Source: Pseudodesulfovibrio portus
GTDB taxonomy: Bacteria; Desulfobacterota; Desulfovibrionia; Desulfovibrionales; Desulfovibrionaceae
Direction: 5' to 3'
Length of the DNA stretch: 64,000 nucleotides
NCBI RefSeq assembly: GCF_026000375.1
Contig: NZ_AP026708.1
Span: 2,110,501-2,174,500 of the forward strand
The position numbers and the translations under genes were made by a program. The notes beneath the pieces were generated by a model. That model ran no database searches and had not been told where the DNA came from. It was given only the letters and a program-made list of their open reading frames with translations. Shown piece by piece: positions 36,536 to 44,316 of the stretch. Every line of letters begins with the position of its first letter. Position 1 is the stretch's first letter.

Positions 36536-38726
36536 GGAACCGCAGCATCTCGTAGGAGTATTGCTTGTTCAGGGTCTCGTAGACCGGGGTCATGGACACG
36601 ATGCCCTTAGCTTCGAAGGATTTGATGGAGGACAGGATCAGGTCGATTTCGCCGTCGGTCAGGTCCACCACGGCGCGGTAGTCCAACCTGCCGAGGGTCG
36701 CGGCCTGAGCCAGATGTTTCCAGATGGACGGCGGCTTCAATCCCCGCACCTCGGCCACCCGGTCCACGTCGCCGTGCCTGTTGAAGAGTTCCAGGGTCTT
36801 TTCTTCCGTGGCGGACAGCTCGAATTTTTTCGTCTTTTTCTTTTCCAGCTTTTCCCGCAGTTCCTCGGGTATTTCCGGGACCCCGGCGGGCCTGCCGTGT
36901 TCCGCCTCATGGGTCTTCATGCAGTCCAGAAAGGTCTCGCCGTAGTGGTTGAGCTTGTTCAGGCCCACGCCGGGAATGCAGCCGAAGTCTTCGAGGTTGG
37001 CCGGCCTGTATCGGACCAGCTCCAGCAGGGTCTTGTCCGCGAAGATGGCATAGGGCGGCACCCCCTGCTCCTCGGCCACATTGAGCCGCAGGTCGCGCAG
37101 GGCTTCGAACAGGGCTTCGGCCTCCCAACTCGTGAGCACGTCCTCGGCCATGGCCGGGACGCGCCGTTTTTTCTTTTTGGACGCCTTGGGCAGGACCGGG
37201 TCCGTGCGCAGCCGGACGGTCTGCTCGCCCTTGAGCACGGGCCAGGACCGCTCGTTCAGGGTCAGGGCGTTGAACCGGTCGAGGTCCACGGAGCACAGCC
37301 CTGCGGCCAGAAGCTGCCGGTAGACCGACTTCCATTGATCCTGACTCATCTCCGTGCCGATGCCGAAGGTGGACACCTGGTCGTGGCCGAACCGCCGGAT
37401 GCGGTCGTTGTCCGCGCCCGCCAGCACCTGTGCCAGGTAGTTGACGCCGAACCGCTGCTCGGTGCGGAAGATGTTGGACAGCGCCTTTTGCGCGGCCTCG
37501 GTACCGTCCCAGGTCTCCACCGGGCTCAAACAGTTGTCGCAGTTGCCGCACGGCTCGATGTGTTCGCCGAAATAGCCGAGCAGGGCCTGGCGGCGGCAGG
37601 ACGCGGTTTCCAGGAAGGCGAACAGGGAGGCGAGCTTGGAGTGCTCCACCCGCTTTCGCGTCTCATTGGCCTCGCCCGCGTCGATCATGGCCCGCATGAC
37701 CGCGATGTCCTGCATGCCGAAACACATCCAGGCCGAGGCGGGCAGTCCGTCGCGGCCCCCGCGCCCGGTCTCCTGGTGGTAGGCCTCAAGGGACTTGGGC
37801 GGCTCCAGGTGGCAGACAAAGCGCACGTTGGGCTTGTCCACGCCCATGCCGAAGGCGATGGTGGCCACCATGATCACGCCCTCCTCGCGCATGAACCGGT
37901 CCTGGTTCCGGGCGCGGTCTGCGGCTGACATGCCCGCGTGATAGGGCAGGGCGTTGTATCCTTCCCTGCACAGAAATTCCGCTGTCTGCTCCACCTTCTT
38001 GCGCGAGAGCCGGTAGACGATGCCCGCGTCCTGGGGATGGTTGTCCCGGATGAACCGCTTCAACATGGAGTTGGCGTTCTTCTTGGGCACCACGGAGTAG
38101 GTGATGTTGGGCCGGTCGAACCCGGTGGCGAACGTCTGCGCGTTCTCCAGTTGCAGGTTGCGCACGATGTCCGCCTGGGTGGGCTTGTCCGCCGTGGCCG
38201 TGAGCGCCAGGCGCGGCACGTCGGGGAACCGCTCCTTGAGGATGGAAAGCTGCGTGTATTCAGGCCGGAAATCGTGCCCCCACTGGGACACGCAGTGCGC
38301 CTCGTCAATGGCGAACAGGGCCGGGTTGCACTTGGCCAGGAAGTCGAGGAAGCCGGGTTTGCACAGCCGCTCCGGGGCCACGTACAGCAGGTCGAGCTGC
38401 CCGTTTTCCAGCATGCGCTCGATGTCGTAGGCCGTGTTCGGGTCGAGCGCGGAGTTCAGGCAGGCCGCGCGCACGCCCATCTGGGTCAGCCCCTGCACCT
38501 GGTCCTGCATCAGCGCGATGAGCGGCGACACGCACACGCCCACCCCACGGCGCAGCATGGAGGGAATCTGGTAGCACAGGGACTTGCCCCCGCCCGTGGG
38601 CATGAGCACAAGGGCGTCGCCCCCGGACATGACCTGATCGATGATCGGCTCCTGCAGCCCGATAAAGTCGGTGAACCCGAACACGGAAGAAAGGATTTCG
38701 CGAGGCGAGGGTGTGGCTGAGGACAT
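36519..38726 (-). CDS. recQ: ATP-dependent DNA helicase RecQ
   Basis: A 735-residue superfamily 2 helicase. Motif I is [12 protein letters not shown], motif [21 protein letters not shown] and motif [13 protein letters not shown]. The RecQ zinc site is seen as [12 protein letters not shown] followed by CGNCDNC. An HRDC domain follows ([17 protein letters not shown]) and a C-terminal extension of about 130 residues resembles the helix-turn-helix tail of some RecQ proteins. It unwinds recombination intermediates. The start region borders the AT-rich island. Confidence 0.95.
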   Translation of the reverse strand: MSSATPSPREILSSVFGFTDFIGLQEPIIDQVMSGGDALVLMPTGGGKSLCYQIPSMLRRGVGVCVSPLIALMQDQVQGLTQMGVRAACLNSALDPNTAYDIERMLENGQLDLLYVAPERLCKPGFLDFLAKCNPALFAIDEAHCVSQWGHDFRPEYTQLSILKERFPDVPRLALTATADKPTQADIVRNLQLENAQTFATGFDRPNITYSVVPKKNANSMLKRFIRDNHPQDAGIVYRLSRKKVEQTAEFLCREGYNALPYHAGMSAADRARNQDRFMREEGVIMVATIAFGMGVDKPNVRFVCHLEPPKSLEAYHQETGRGGRDGLPASAWMCFGMQDIAVMRAMIDAGEANETRKRVEHSKLASLFAFLETASCRRQALLGYFGEHIEPCGNCDNCLSPVETWDGTEAAQKALSNIFRTEQRFGVNYLAQVLAGADNDRIRRFGHDQVSTFGIGTEMSQDQWKSVYRQLLAAGLCSVDLDRFNALTLNERSWPVLKGEQTVRLRTDPVLPKASKKKKRRVPAMAEDVLTSWEAEALFEALRDLRLNVAEEQGVPPYAIFADKTLLELVRYRPANLEDFGCIPGVGLNKLNHYGETFLDCMKTHEAEHGRPAGVPEIPEELREKLEKKKTKKFELSATEEKTLELFNRHGDVDRVAEVRGLKPPSIWKHLAQAATLGRLDYRAVVDLTDGEIDLILSSIKSFEAKGIVSMTPVYETLNKQYSYEMLRFLKASA

Positions 38727-39217
38727 GGAGAGCGAGGGTATGGCAAAGGACCGGGGAAGGCAATGGTGAGTGTCGCTTTGGGGTGCGCGGCATTGACAGT
38801 TTGTCGATCAACTCCCTTTCGTATCTCAGATGGACGCTTTTGTGCAAAGGAGTGGTGTGTATTTGGGGTGTACTCTAGGTGGACCTTACGTGTGATAGAA
38901 ACAAACTCGACTCAGGCTCTAAAAAGGCCAGAGCTACAATCAGAGGATTTCTAAATCGAAAAACTGAGTATGCATCAGACATACCAACGAAAATGCGACT
39001 ATTGGGCTTGACAACCAGTTAACCTAACACAGTAAAGGGGTTGTAGGAGGCCGGGGAAAAATCACAATTTTAATGGGTATTTATCTGTGGAATACGTGCG
39101 ATAGTTTGTTTCATTATGGAACTCGCTGTTTAAACTGGCGATTTTCAGAACTCATTGATTTTATTGAAAGCCTCCACACGACTTTTATGTCGAAAACTAA
39201 CCCAACTGATATACATA
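38727..39217. other. AT-rich gap left of the insertion sequence
   Basis: About 490 bases, clearly richer in A and T than the surrounding genes. A frame of 63 codons at 38763-38954 has no convincing ribosome site. A frame starting at 39073 runs in frame through the IS target site and, with the IS removed, would continue for about 14 more codons; it may be a small gene split by the insertion, but its ribosome site is weak (AGGAGG lies too far upstream, near 39045). A TTGACA hexamer is present near 39008. I see no recognisable gene. Confidence 0.4.
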
Positions 39218-39225
39218 ATATTTTT
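39218..39225. repeat. 8-bp target site duplication, left
   Basis: ATATTTTT directly precedes the left IS end and is repeated exactly at 39933-39940 after the right end. Confidence 0.95.
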
Positions 39226-39932
39226 GGGGCTGTACCAGATAACTCCGTTGGGGTATCGGTATGGCAATGCGAAAGAGCCGTTTAGGTCGCGAGAAGCAGC
39301 TCCGTTTGATTGAGCATTTTGTAGCCGGGACAACAGCACGATGTGCCGCTGATCTGGTCGGCGTGAACTTCAAAACGGCTGCGTATTACTTTCACCGGAT
39401 TCGTGAAATTATAGCCGAAGAAGAGGCCAACGAAGGAATGGCTTTCGGCGAATTTGAAGTCGATGAAAGCTATTTCGGCGGCAGGCGAAAGGGCAAACGA
39501 GGTCGTGGGGCCGCAGGGAAAGTGCCCGTGTTCGGGATCCTTAAAAGGGGCGGGAAGGTACACACACAGGTGATTCCCGACGCCAAAGGCAAAACGCTGA
39601 TGCCGATTATCCAGGAGAAGATCCAGCCCGACAGCGTTGTTTACTCAGATTGCTGGTACGGCTACAATGTCCTCGATGTGTCCGAATTCAAGCACTTCAG
39701 GATCAACCACTCCAAGTTGTTCGCCGACAGCCAGAATCACATCAATGGGATTGAGAACTTTTGGAACCAAGCCAAACGCCACATGAGAAAATTCAACGGC
39801 ATTCCTACCAAGCATTTCCATCTCTTTTTGAAGGAATGCGAGTGGCGCTTTAACAACAGCAATCCGCGAAGGCAACTTAAACAGTTGAAACAGTGGGTTA
39901 AGAAGCATATGGGCTAGTTATCTGGTACAGCC
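39226..39932 (+). mobile_element. complete IS1595-family insertion sequence
   Basis: A 707-base element with perfect 19-base terminal inverted repeats: GGGGCTGTACCAGATAACT at 39226-39244 and its complement at 39914-39932. It carries one transposase gene with no visible damage. An 8-base target duplication (ATATTTTT) flanks it, the length expected for IS1595 elements. The perfect ends and duplication imply a recent insertion, and the element could still be mobile. The right end contains the last codons of the transposase. Confidence 0.95.
39261..39917 (+). CDS. IS1595 family transposase
   Basis: A 218-residue transposase that probably moves the element by cut-and-paste. An N-terminal helical DNA-binding region (GREKQLRLIEHFVAG) precedes the DDE-type core of the ISXO2-like domain: EFEVDESYFGGRRKGKRG with the first Asp, VVYSDCWYGYN with the second, and NHINGIENFWNQAKRHM with the final acidic region. 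The C-terminus KECEWRFNNS is the family ending. The ATG is 17 bases inside the left inverted repeat, and the stop falls in the right one. Confidence 0.95.
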   Translation: MAMRKSRLGREKQLRLIEHFVAGTTARCAADLVGVNFKTAAYYFHRIREIIAEEEANEGMAFGEFEVDESYFGGRRKGKRGRGAAGKVPVFGILKRGGKVHTQVIPDAKGKTLMPIIQEKIQPDSVVYSDCWYGYNVLDVSEFKHFRINHSKLFADSQNHINGIENFWNQAKRHMRKFNGIPTKHFHLFLKECEWRFNNSNPRRQLKQLKQWVKKHMG

Positions 39933-39940
39933 CCATATTT
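39933..39940. repeat. 8-bp target site duplication, right
   Basis: ATATTTTT directly follows the right IS end and matches 39218-39225 exactly. Confidence 0.95.
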
Positions 39941-39999
39941 TTTTCTCAACTTTATCTAGCAAAATTTTAAAGAAAACACGATGATAGTATTTTTATACA

Positions 40000-40018
40000 T
40001 GTGGATAAATTTTCCACA
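40000..40018. other. inverted pair of DnaA-box-like 9-mers
   Basis: TGTGGATAA (40000-40008, the complement of TTATCCACA) faces TTTTCCACA (40010-40018). They form a short inverted repeat in AT-rich DNA. A single pair without other replication features is weak evidence; it could equally be a small hairpin. Confidence 0.25.
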
Positions 40019-40116
40019 ATTCGAATATTTGCTTATAATCCTGAAAAATCCATAAATATGAACATCGTAGGCATTTTTTTTCTGACATCCCCCTGTACAA
40101 AAGAAATTTCGCTTGG

Positions 40117-40153
40117 TAAAAGAAAAAGGCCATGAAGCTGCAACTCCATGGCC
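40117..40153 (-). terminator. minus-strand intrinsic terminator with no gene in front
   Basis: On the minus strand GGCCATG pairs with CATGGCC (40153-40147 and 40134-40128) and is followed by TTTTTCTTTT. No minus-strand gene ends just upstream of it; the nearest minus-strand stop is at 41760, beyond two plus-strand genes. It may end a small RNA or antisense transcript of the region 40154-40480. Confidence 0.6.
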
Positions 40154-40298
40154 CTCTGGGTGGACTTTCTATGCTAGGTGGGTCCACCTACACGATCAAC
40201 CCCTACTGGCGTAGGCCTTGAATGTGTATGTACATCCTCACACTACCACGCCAGAAAAGTCGATACAAGAGAAAATAGCGCCTAGCATGGAGGTCTAA

Positions 40299-40415
40299 GT
40301 GACCGAAGATTATACCATTATCTTCAGACCTTGGATTCGCCATCCCAAGACGGGGGAAAAAATTTATCCCCGGAAAGGGAAGGTTTTCCCGATCAAAGTG
40401 AAGAAGTCGAAATAA
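40299..40415 (+). CDS. 38-residue basic protein in the AT-rich island
   Basis: A GTG start at 40299 follows GGAGG at 6-base spacing. The product begins MTEDYTIIFRPWIRHPKTG, continues with EKIYPRKGKVFPIKVKKSK and then stops: 38 residues, strongly basic, with Trp, Tyr and Phe at regular positions. The pattern of an aromatic FRPW-type opening, a Lys-Thr-Gly turn and a basic IYPRKGK end resembles very short proteins I recall from phage and integrative elements; no function is known. It precedes the small gene at 40489 by 73 bases. The first half of the coding region can also fold into a hairpin (40292-40330). Confidence 0.6.
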   Translation: MTEDYTIIFRPWIRHPKTGEKIYPRKGKVFPIKVKKSK

Positions 40416-40458
40416 CTTCTTCGTGACAAATGGGAAGGGCATAAGGCCTGCCCTTCCC
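40400..40458 (+). promoter_or_regulatory. two tandem hairpins between the small island genes
   Basis: GAAGAAGT/ACTTCTTC (40400-40407 with 40415-40422) overlaps the stop of the 38-residue gene. GGGAAGGGCA/TGCCCTTCCC (40432-40441 with 40449-40458) is a perfect 10-base stem with a 7-base loop in the leader of the next gene. Neither is followed by a T tract, so they are more likely RNA stability or control elements than terminators. Confidence 0.5.
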
Positions 40459-40488
40459 TCTCTTGAACCTCAAAGAAAGGACTTTATC

Positions 40489-40704
40489 ATGGCTAATCAC
40501 ATCAAAGGCAATCGCGACGGCGAAAATGGACGAAACGAATCCTACCGAATCCCCGGCAGAAGTTCTTCCATCGACCGAGACACGCTTGTTCGTGAAGTTG
40601 AGGCAGGCAAACACCCAGACTTTGGGACATACACTCGCAATGGCGAGACCTACGTTAGAGCAAACCCCGACTATACTGAAAGCAACAGCGTAAACAACGA
40701 GTAA
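40489..40704 (+). CDS. small hydrophilic protein, possibly DUF3892-like
   Basis: A 71-residue soluble protein beginning MANHIKGNRDGENGRNESYR, with the segment DTLVREVEAGKHPDFGTYTR and an Asn-rich end. The layout (short N-terminal strand, a V-x-x-V-E-A-G-K helix, a strand pair) is loosely like DUF3892 proteins, but I am not sure. An AAAGAAAGG site lies 9 bases before the ATG. Base composition is nearer to the AT-rich island than to the core genome, suggesting it arrived with the island. It is followed by a GGCTCCG/CGGAGCC hairpin at 40713-40734. Confidence 0.6.
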   Translation: MANHIKGNRDGENGRNESYRIPGRSSSIDRDTLVREVEAGKHPDFGTYTRNGETYVRANPDYTESNSVNNE

Positions 40705-40933
40705 CCCTCAATGGCTCCGGGGCAACTCGGAGCCAACTTCAGTAGGAAGTGTGGCCTTAATTTCACCACGCAATCCGATCACGAGATTACTCAACCGCAT
40801 CCCGTTTACTGGATTGTGGTTTGATTGGTTTGCATGCACCGGCCCACGAAAATGGCTTGCAGGGATCGCACTCGGCGCCTGTACCTGTCGGCCCGTCCCA
40901 CAAATATATCTTGTAAAGTTTTCCGGCGCGGGT

Positions 40934-41731
40934 ATGCTTTTTGGCATGGGACCTTGCCTGAAATTCAAAGCGCGACTGGCCTTGTCGGTGTGCGCTCTTG
41001 GTTGCGCCTTTTTGATGATGGCCTGCCCTCTTCCCTCTCGCGCCGAAGAACAATTCGTTTCCGTCTGGTCCTACTACTGCTTCCCTCCTTTCGTCACATC
41101 AAAGAACCAGGGCTTGTCTCATGAGTTGATTGAATTGCTGAACGCAAGAGGTCAGGGCCGGTTCAGGTTCGAGCTGCGGCTGCTGCCCAGAAAGCGAATC
41201 GATTTGCTCCTCTCGGACGGCATTACGGGCCTCGTTCTCTTTGTTAATCCGTCATGGATGGGGCTCAGGAATCTGCAAAAATACGAATGGACCCCTTCGC
41301 TCTTCTCGGACAGGAACGTTATCGTCTCGAATGTATCCAGGAAGGTTGATTTCACCGGGCCGGAGTCTCTTGTCGGACTGACGTTGGGAGGGATTATCGG
41401 GCGTAAATACGAGGCCCTGGATGAACTGGTCGACGCAGGTTTGATCAAGAGAGACGACACAACCAGTGAAAAGTCAAACCTGCTGAAGCTCTGCGAGAAA
41501 CGCATTGATTTCACGACAGGCCCGGAGACCATGCTGCGGCCGCTGGTGGCAAGTCTCTGTATTGATGGCCAAATCTATTTTTCCCCAACCCCGCTTTTCC
41601 AATACACCAGACACATTCTCATCTCAGATGCGTCGCCCGCGCTTTCCGAATTCATCGTGCAATTTGTCAGGGAGCTTCCGGCGAATCCCAAATGGATCGC
41701 CATCAAGGACAAGTACAAATTGCGTGACTGA
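40934..41731 (+). CDS. periplasmic substrate-binding protein (SBP family 3 type)
   Basis: A 265-residue exported protein. A signal peptide (ALSVCALGCAFLMMACPLPSRA) precedes a two-lobed binding-protein layout with VSVWSYYCFPPFVTSKNQG near the N-terminus, LPRKRIDLLLSDGITGLVLFV in the middle and LSEFIVQFVRELPANPKW near the end. This matches the solute-binding protein family 3 outline, although identity to amino-acid-binding proteins looks low. No permease or ATPase gene is near, so it may act as a sensor or be an orphan. Start 40934 or 40946 is possible. It is the first core-like gene after the AT-rich island. Confidence 0.72.
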   Translation: MLFGMGPCLKFKARLALSVCALGCAFLMMACPLPSRAEEQFVSVWSYYCFPPFVTSKNQGLSHELIELLNARGQGRFRFELRLLPRKRIDLLLSDGITGLVLFVNPSWMGLRNLQKYEWTPSLFSDRNVIVSNVSRKVDFTGPESLVGLTLGGIIGRKYEALDELVDAGLIKRDDTTSEKSNLLKLCEKRIDFTTGPETMLRPLVASLCIDGQIYFSPTPLFQYTRHILISDASPALSEFIVQFVRELPANPKWIAIKDKYKLRD

Positions 41732-41759
41732 CAGCCCTGCGCCACCCCGGCCAGACCTC

Positions 41760-42503
41760 CTAGATACTCCCGAAAACCTTTTGCAGGATGTCCGAGGTGC
41801 GGGCCACGGGATTCTCGCGGATGTTCTTTTCTTCCTGCCCCATGATGTAAAAGAGGCCCTCAAGCGCCATGTCCGTCACATAGCCGTCCAGGTCGGTGGC
41901 AGCGCTCTTTATGCCTGCGAGCCGGGCGGCGTTGGTCATTGTCTTGTAGTATTGGGTGACATCGACGCTGTCCATGGCCTCGCTGACGATGGGTTCGACC
42001 TTGACCTTGAGGTCCGGGGACATGACGCGCTGAAAATATTCGGTGGCCGCCGTGTCGCTCCCCTTGAGGATGTCCATGGCGTCCTGGAAGGTCATCTGCC
42101 GGATGGCCGTCATGAAGGCGTCCCTTGTGAAGGGCACCGCCTGTTCAGCCGCGCGGTTCATGCTGGTCACGAAGTCGTCGGCCAATTGGTCCTGGCCCAC
42201 AAGCCGCAGCGTGGTCTCCACCTTGCTTAGGGAATCGGGCATGGGGATTTTGACCTTGTCGTTGCCCAGGAACCCGTCGGTTTGACCCAGAGCATCGATG
42301 GATATTCCCACGGCCTTGTCCAGAGCGGCCTTGAGCCCGCTGATTGCCTCGTCGGTCGTGATGGAGCGTGTCCCGGAGGTCTCCGCCGTGTCGTTCTGCA
42401 GGTGTTCTTCCCCGGCCTTTTTGAGGGTGTCGAGCCAACCTGCCTGACCGAGTGTGGGCAGGGCGATGACAAGAATCAAGGCAAGAAAGCGGCATGTACG
42501 CAT
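41760..42503 (-). CDS. DUF4197 domain protein, exported
   Basis: A 247-residue protein with a signal peptide (RFLALILVIALPTLGQAG) and one DUF4197 domain. Family blocks are SGLKAALDKAVGISIDALGQ near residue 60, PMPDSLSKVETTLRLVG, DQYYKTM-type VTQYYKTMTN and DLDGYVTDMALEGLFYIMG near the end. The start at 42503 is chosen for its GGAG site 5 bases away. The function of DUF4197 is unknown. It converges with the binding-protein gene. Confidence 0.88.
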   Translation of the reverse strand: MRTCRFLALILVIALPTLGQAGWLDTLKKAGEEHLQNDTAETSGTRSITTDEAISGLKAALDKAVGISIDALGQTDGFLGNDKVKIPMPDSLSKVETTLRLVGQDQLADDFVTSMNRAAEQAVPFTRDAFMTAIRQMTFQDAMDILKGSDTAATEYFQRVMSPDLKVKVEPIVSEAMDSVDVTQYYKTMTNAARLAGIKSAATDLDGYVTDMALEGLFYIMGQEEKNIRENPVARTSDILQKVFGSI

Positions 42504-42631
42504 GGTTTCTCCATCGTTAAAGGGAAAAGGAGCGATTGGGAGCATAGCACCAAGACCTTGAGGGGGTAAACGGTGGATCACCGGAGAGAGGTTATAAATC
42601 GGTACTGCCCGAAATATTCAGTGCAGACGTG

Positions 42632-43048
42632 CTACACCACCCCGGCCAGCATGTTGCCGGGCAGGGGGAGGGCATCCTCGGAGGACTTGGCATAGGCGGT
42701 AAGGGCTGAGCGCATGCGGTGCAGGGAGGGCTTGTTGCCGTCAAAGGCCTCGGCGCGCAGGTCGCGGTAGCTCGCGCCTTCGCGGCCCACCCGGGCGCGC
42801 AGGGATTCCACCTCGGCCTCGGTCCTGAAGGCCCGGGCCTTTTCCTTTTTCTCGCGGACGTCTTTTGAGAGGGAGGGGTCGAGGACCGTTCGTTCCTGCC
42901 GGTAGTCCAGGCCGAACTTGCCCAGGCGGAAACCGAACGACGTGGTGGTCGTCCTGGCCTGCGGCTGTACCGACGCCTTCTCGCCCGTCCTTTCGACAAG
43001 CTCCGAAGTCCTGCGGTATTGTTCCGATGCCTGGGAAGAAATCTTCAC
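42632..43048 (-). CDS. hypothetical protein
   Basis: A 138-residue hydrophilic protein with no signal peptide or membrane segment and no domain I recognise. It has a Thr-rich run (QARTTTTSFGFRLGKFGLDY) followed by a charged helix (REKKEKARAFRTEAEVESL) and an alanine-containing C-terminal helix. The GTG at 43048 is chosen because AGGAG lies 6 bases before it. It might be a small structural or flagella-associated protein, but nothing in the context supports that. Confidence 0.65.
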   Translation of the reverse strand: MKISSQASEQYRRTSELVERTGEKASVQPQARTTTTSFGFRLGKFGLDYRQERTVLDPSLSKDVREKKEKARAFRTEAEVESLRARVGREGASYRDLRAEAFDGNKPSLHRMRSALTAYAKSSEDALPLPGNMLAGVV

Positions 43049-43244
43049 GGCAGACTCCTGCAAACATGGTGTACGACCCTTTCCATAAAAAAGGGCCGTG
43101 GCGCATCACATTGCAGCCCGGCCGTCCCTGAAGCTTTCGCTTCGCTCTATCCAGAGGGACCCGTGGTTTTCCGCTTCCCGTCCGTGGGAATTGGCAAATC
43201 CGAATCAGTCAACTCGGACTATACTATAGCCACTCACCCTTTTT

Positions 43245-43274
43245 TTGACAAGTCCCGGCGTTTGGAGCTACTGA
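43245..43274 (+). promoter_or_regulatory. possible promoter for nfnAB
   Basis: TTGACA (43245-43250) and TACTGA (43269-43274) are separated by 18 bases, a reasonable sigma-70-type pair. The resulting leader would be about 190 bases and includes a GCCGGG/CCCGGC hairpin at 43408-43424. A TATACTATAG run also occurs at 43220. Otherwise I see no gene in the gap 43049-43470. Confidence 0.3.
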
Positions 43275-43470
43275 CTAACACCTTTCGCAGAATTTTCTTT
43301 CAGGTTCCGTGAGAGGAGAGAGAGTTGTTTCATATCAATCAGGGTTGACGAGAACGGTTCGCGCACAGGGCGCATACCGGGTCTTTTCCTTGCGCGCGGC
43401 GACGTGCGCCGGGAAACGCCCGGCATGCGGCTGCGCACGGGCACGGCTGTCGGCAACCGGAGGTTCCGAG

Positions 43471-44316
43471 ATGGGTTACACGATTCGAGTCAAAGAGGAG
43501 TTGATCCCGGGCCAGACCACCATGATGGTCATTGAAGCGCCCCAGATCGCCAAGAAGGCCAAGCCCGGCAACTTCGTCATGCTCCGCGTCAGCGAGCACG
43601 GCGAGCGCATCCCCCTGACCATCGCCGACTGCGATGCCGAACAGGGCACCGTCACCATCGTCTACCTGGTGGTGGGCAAGACCACGGCCGAGATGAACAC
43701 CCTCAAGCAGGGCGATCAGTTCATGGACGTGTGCGGCCCGCTGGGCAAGGCCACCCATATCGAGAAATCCGGCACCGTGGTCTGCGTGGGCGGCGGCACC
43801 GGCATCGCGGCCATGCACCACATCGCCAAGGGCCACGTGGAAGCGGGCAACCGCGTCATCGCCATCATCGGCGCGCGGAGCAAGAACCTCCTCCTGTTCT
43901 GTACCGAACTGTCCTCCTTCTGCCCCGAGGTGCGCATCGCCACCGACGACGGGAGCGAGGGCCACAAGGGGTTCGTCACCGAGATTTTAAAGGATATCCT
44001 GGAGACCGAGGACGAAGTGGCCGAAGTGGTCGCCATCGGCCCGGTGCCCATGATGGAGGCCGTGTGCCGCGTGACCCTGCCCTTCGGCACCAAGACCACC
44101 GTGTCGCTCAACTCCATCATGGTCGACGGCATCGGCATGTGCGGCGCCTGCCGCTGCACCGTGGGCGGCAAGACCCTGTTCGCCTGCGTGGACGGCCCGG
44201 AGTTCGACGGTCATCAGGTGGACTTCGGCGAGCTGAAGTCCCGTCTCTGGCAGTTCAAGAAGCAGGAAGAAGAGTCCATGGAATTGTTCAGCAAGGAGTG
44301 TCGGTGCAATGGCTGA
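43471..44316 (+). CDS. nfnA: NfnA-type FAD/NAD-binding subunit
   Basis: A 281-residue subunit of the electron-bifurcating NADH-dependent reduced ferredoxin:NADP oxidoreductase type (also annotated sulfide dehydrogenase or PyrK-like). A ferredoxin reductase-like FAD domain (NFVMLRVSEHGERIPLTIAD) leads to the nucleotide-binding block VCVGGGTGIAAMHHIAKGH; cysteines for a [2Fe-2S] cluster lie in GIGMCGACRCTVGGKTLFACVDG (seen in parts). The start follows GGAGG. It overlaps nfnB by 8 bases. Functional assignment rests on the pairing with nfnB. Confidence 0.88.
   Translation: MGYTIRVKEELIPGQTTMMVIEAPQIAKKAKPGNFVMLRVSEHGERIPLTIADCDAEQGTVTIVYLVVGKTTAEMNTLKQGDQFMDVCGPLGKATHIEKSGTVVCVGGGTGIAAMHHIAKGHVEAGNRVIAIIGARSKNLLLFCTELSSFCPEVRIATDDGSEGHKGFVTEILKDILETEDEVAEVVAIGPVPMMEAVCRVTLPFGTKTTVSLNSIMVDGIGMCGACRCTVGGKTLFACVDGPEFDGHQVDFGELKSRLWQFKKQEEESMELFSKECRCNG

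Noticed and set aside
38763-38954. 63-codon frame downstream of recQ's start
   Set aside because: It has no ribosome site and no recognisable feature, and lies in the AT-rich gap; kept only as a note.
39145-39339. Minus-strand frame across the left IS end
   Set aside because: It spans the boundary of a recent insertion, so it cannot be an old gene.
38727-40933. The AT-rich region as a complete prophage or plasmid
   Set aside because: It contains no integrase, replication, structural or mobilisation gene; only an IS and two tiny genes. It is called an island or remnant, not a prophage.
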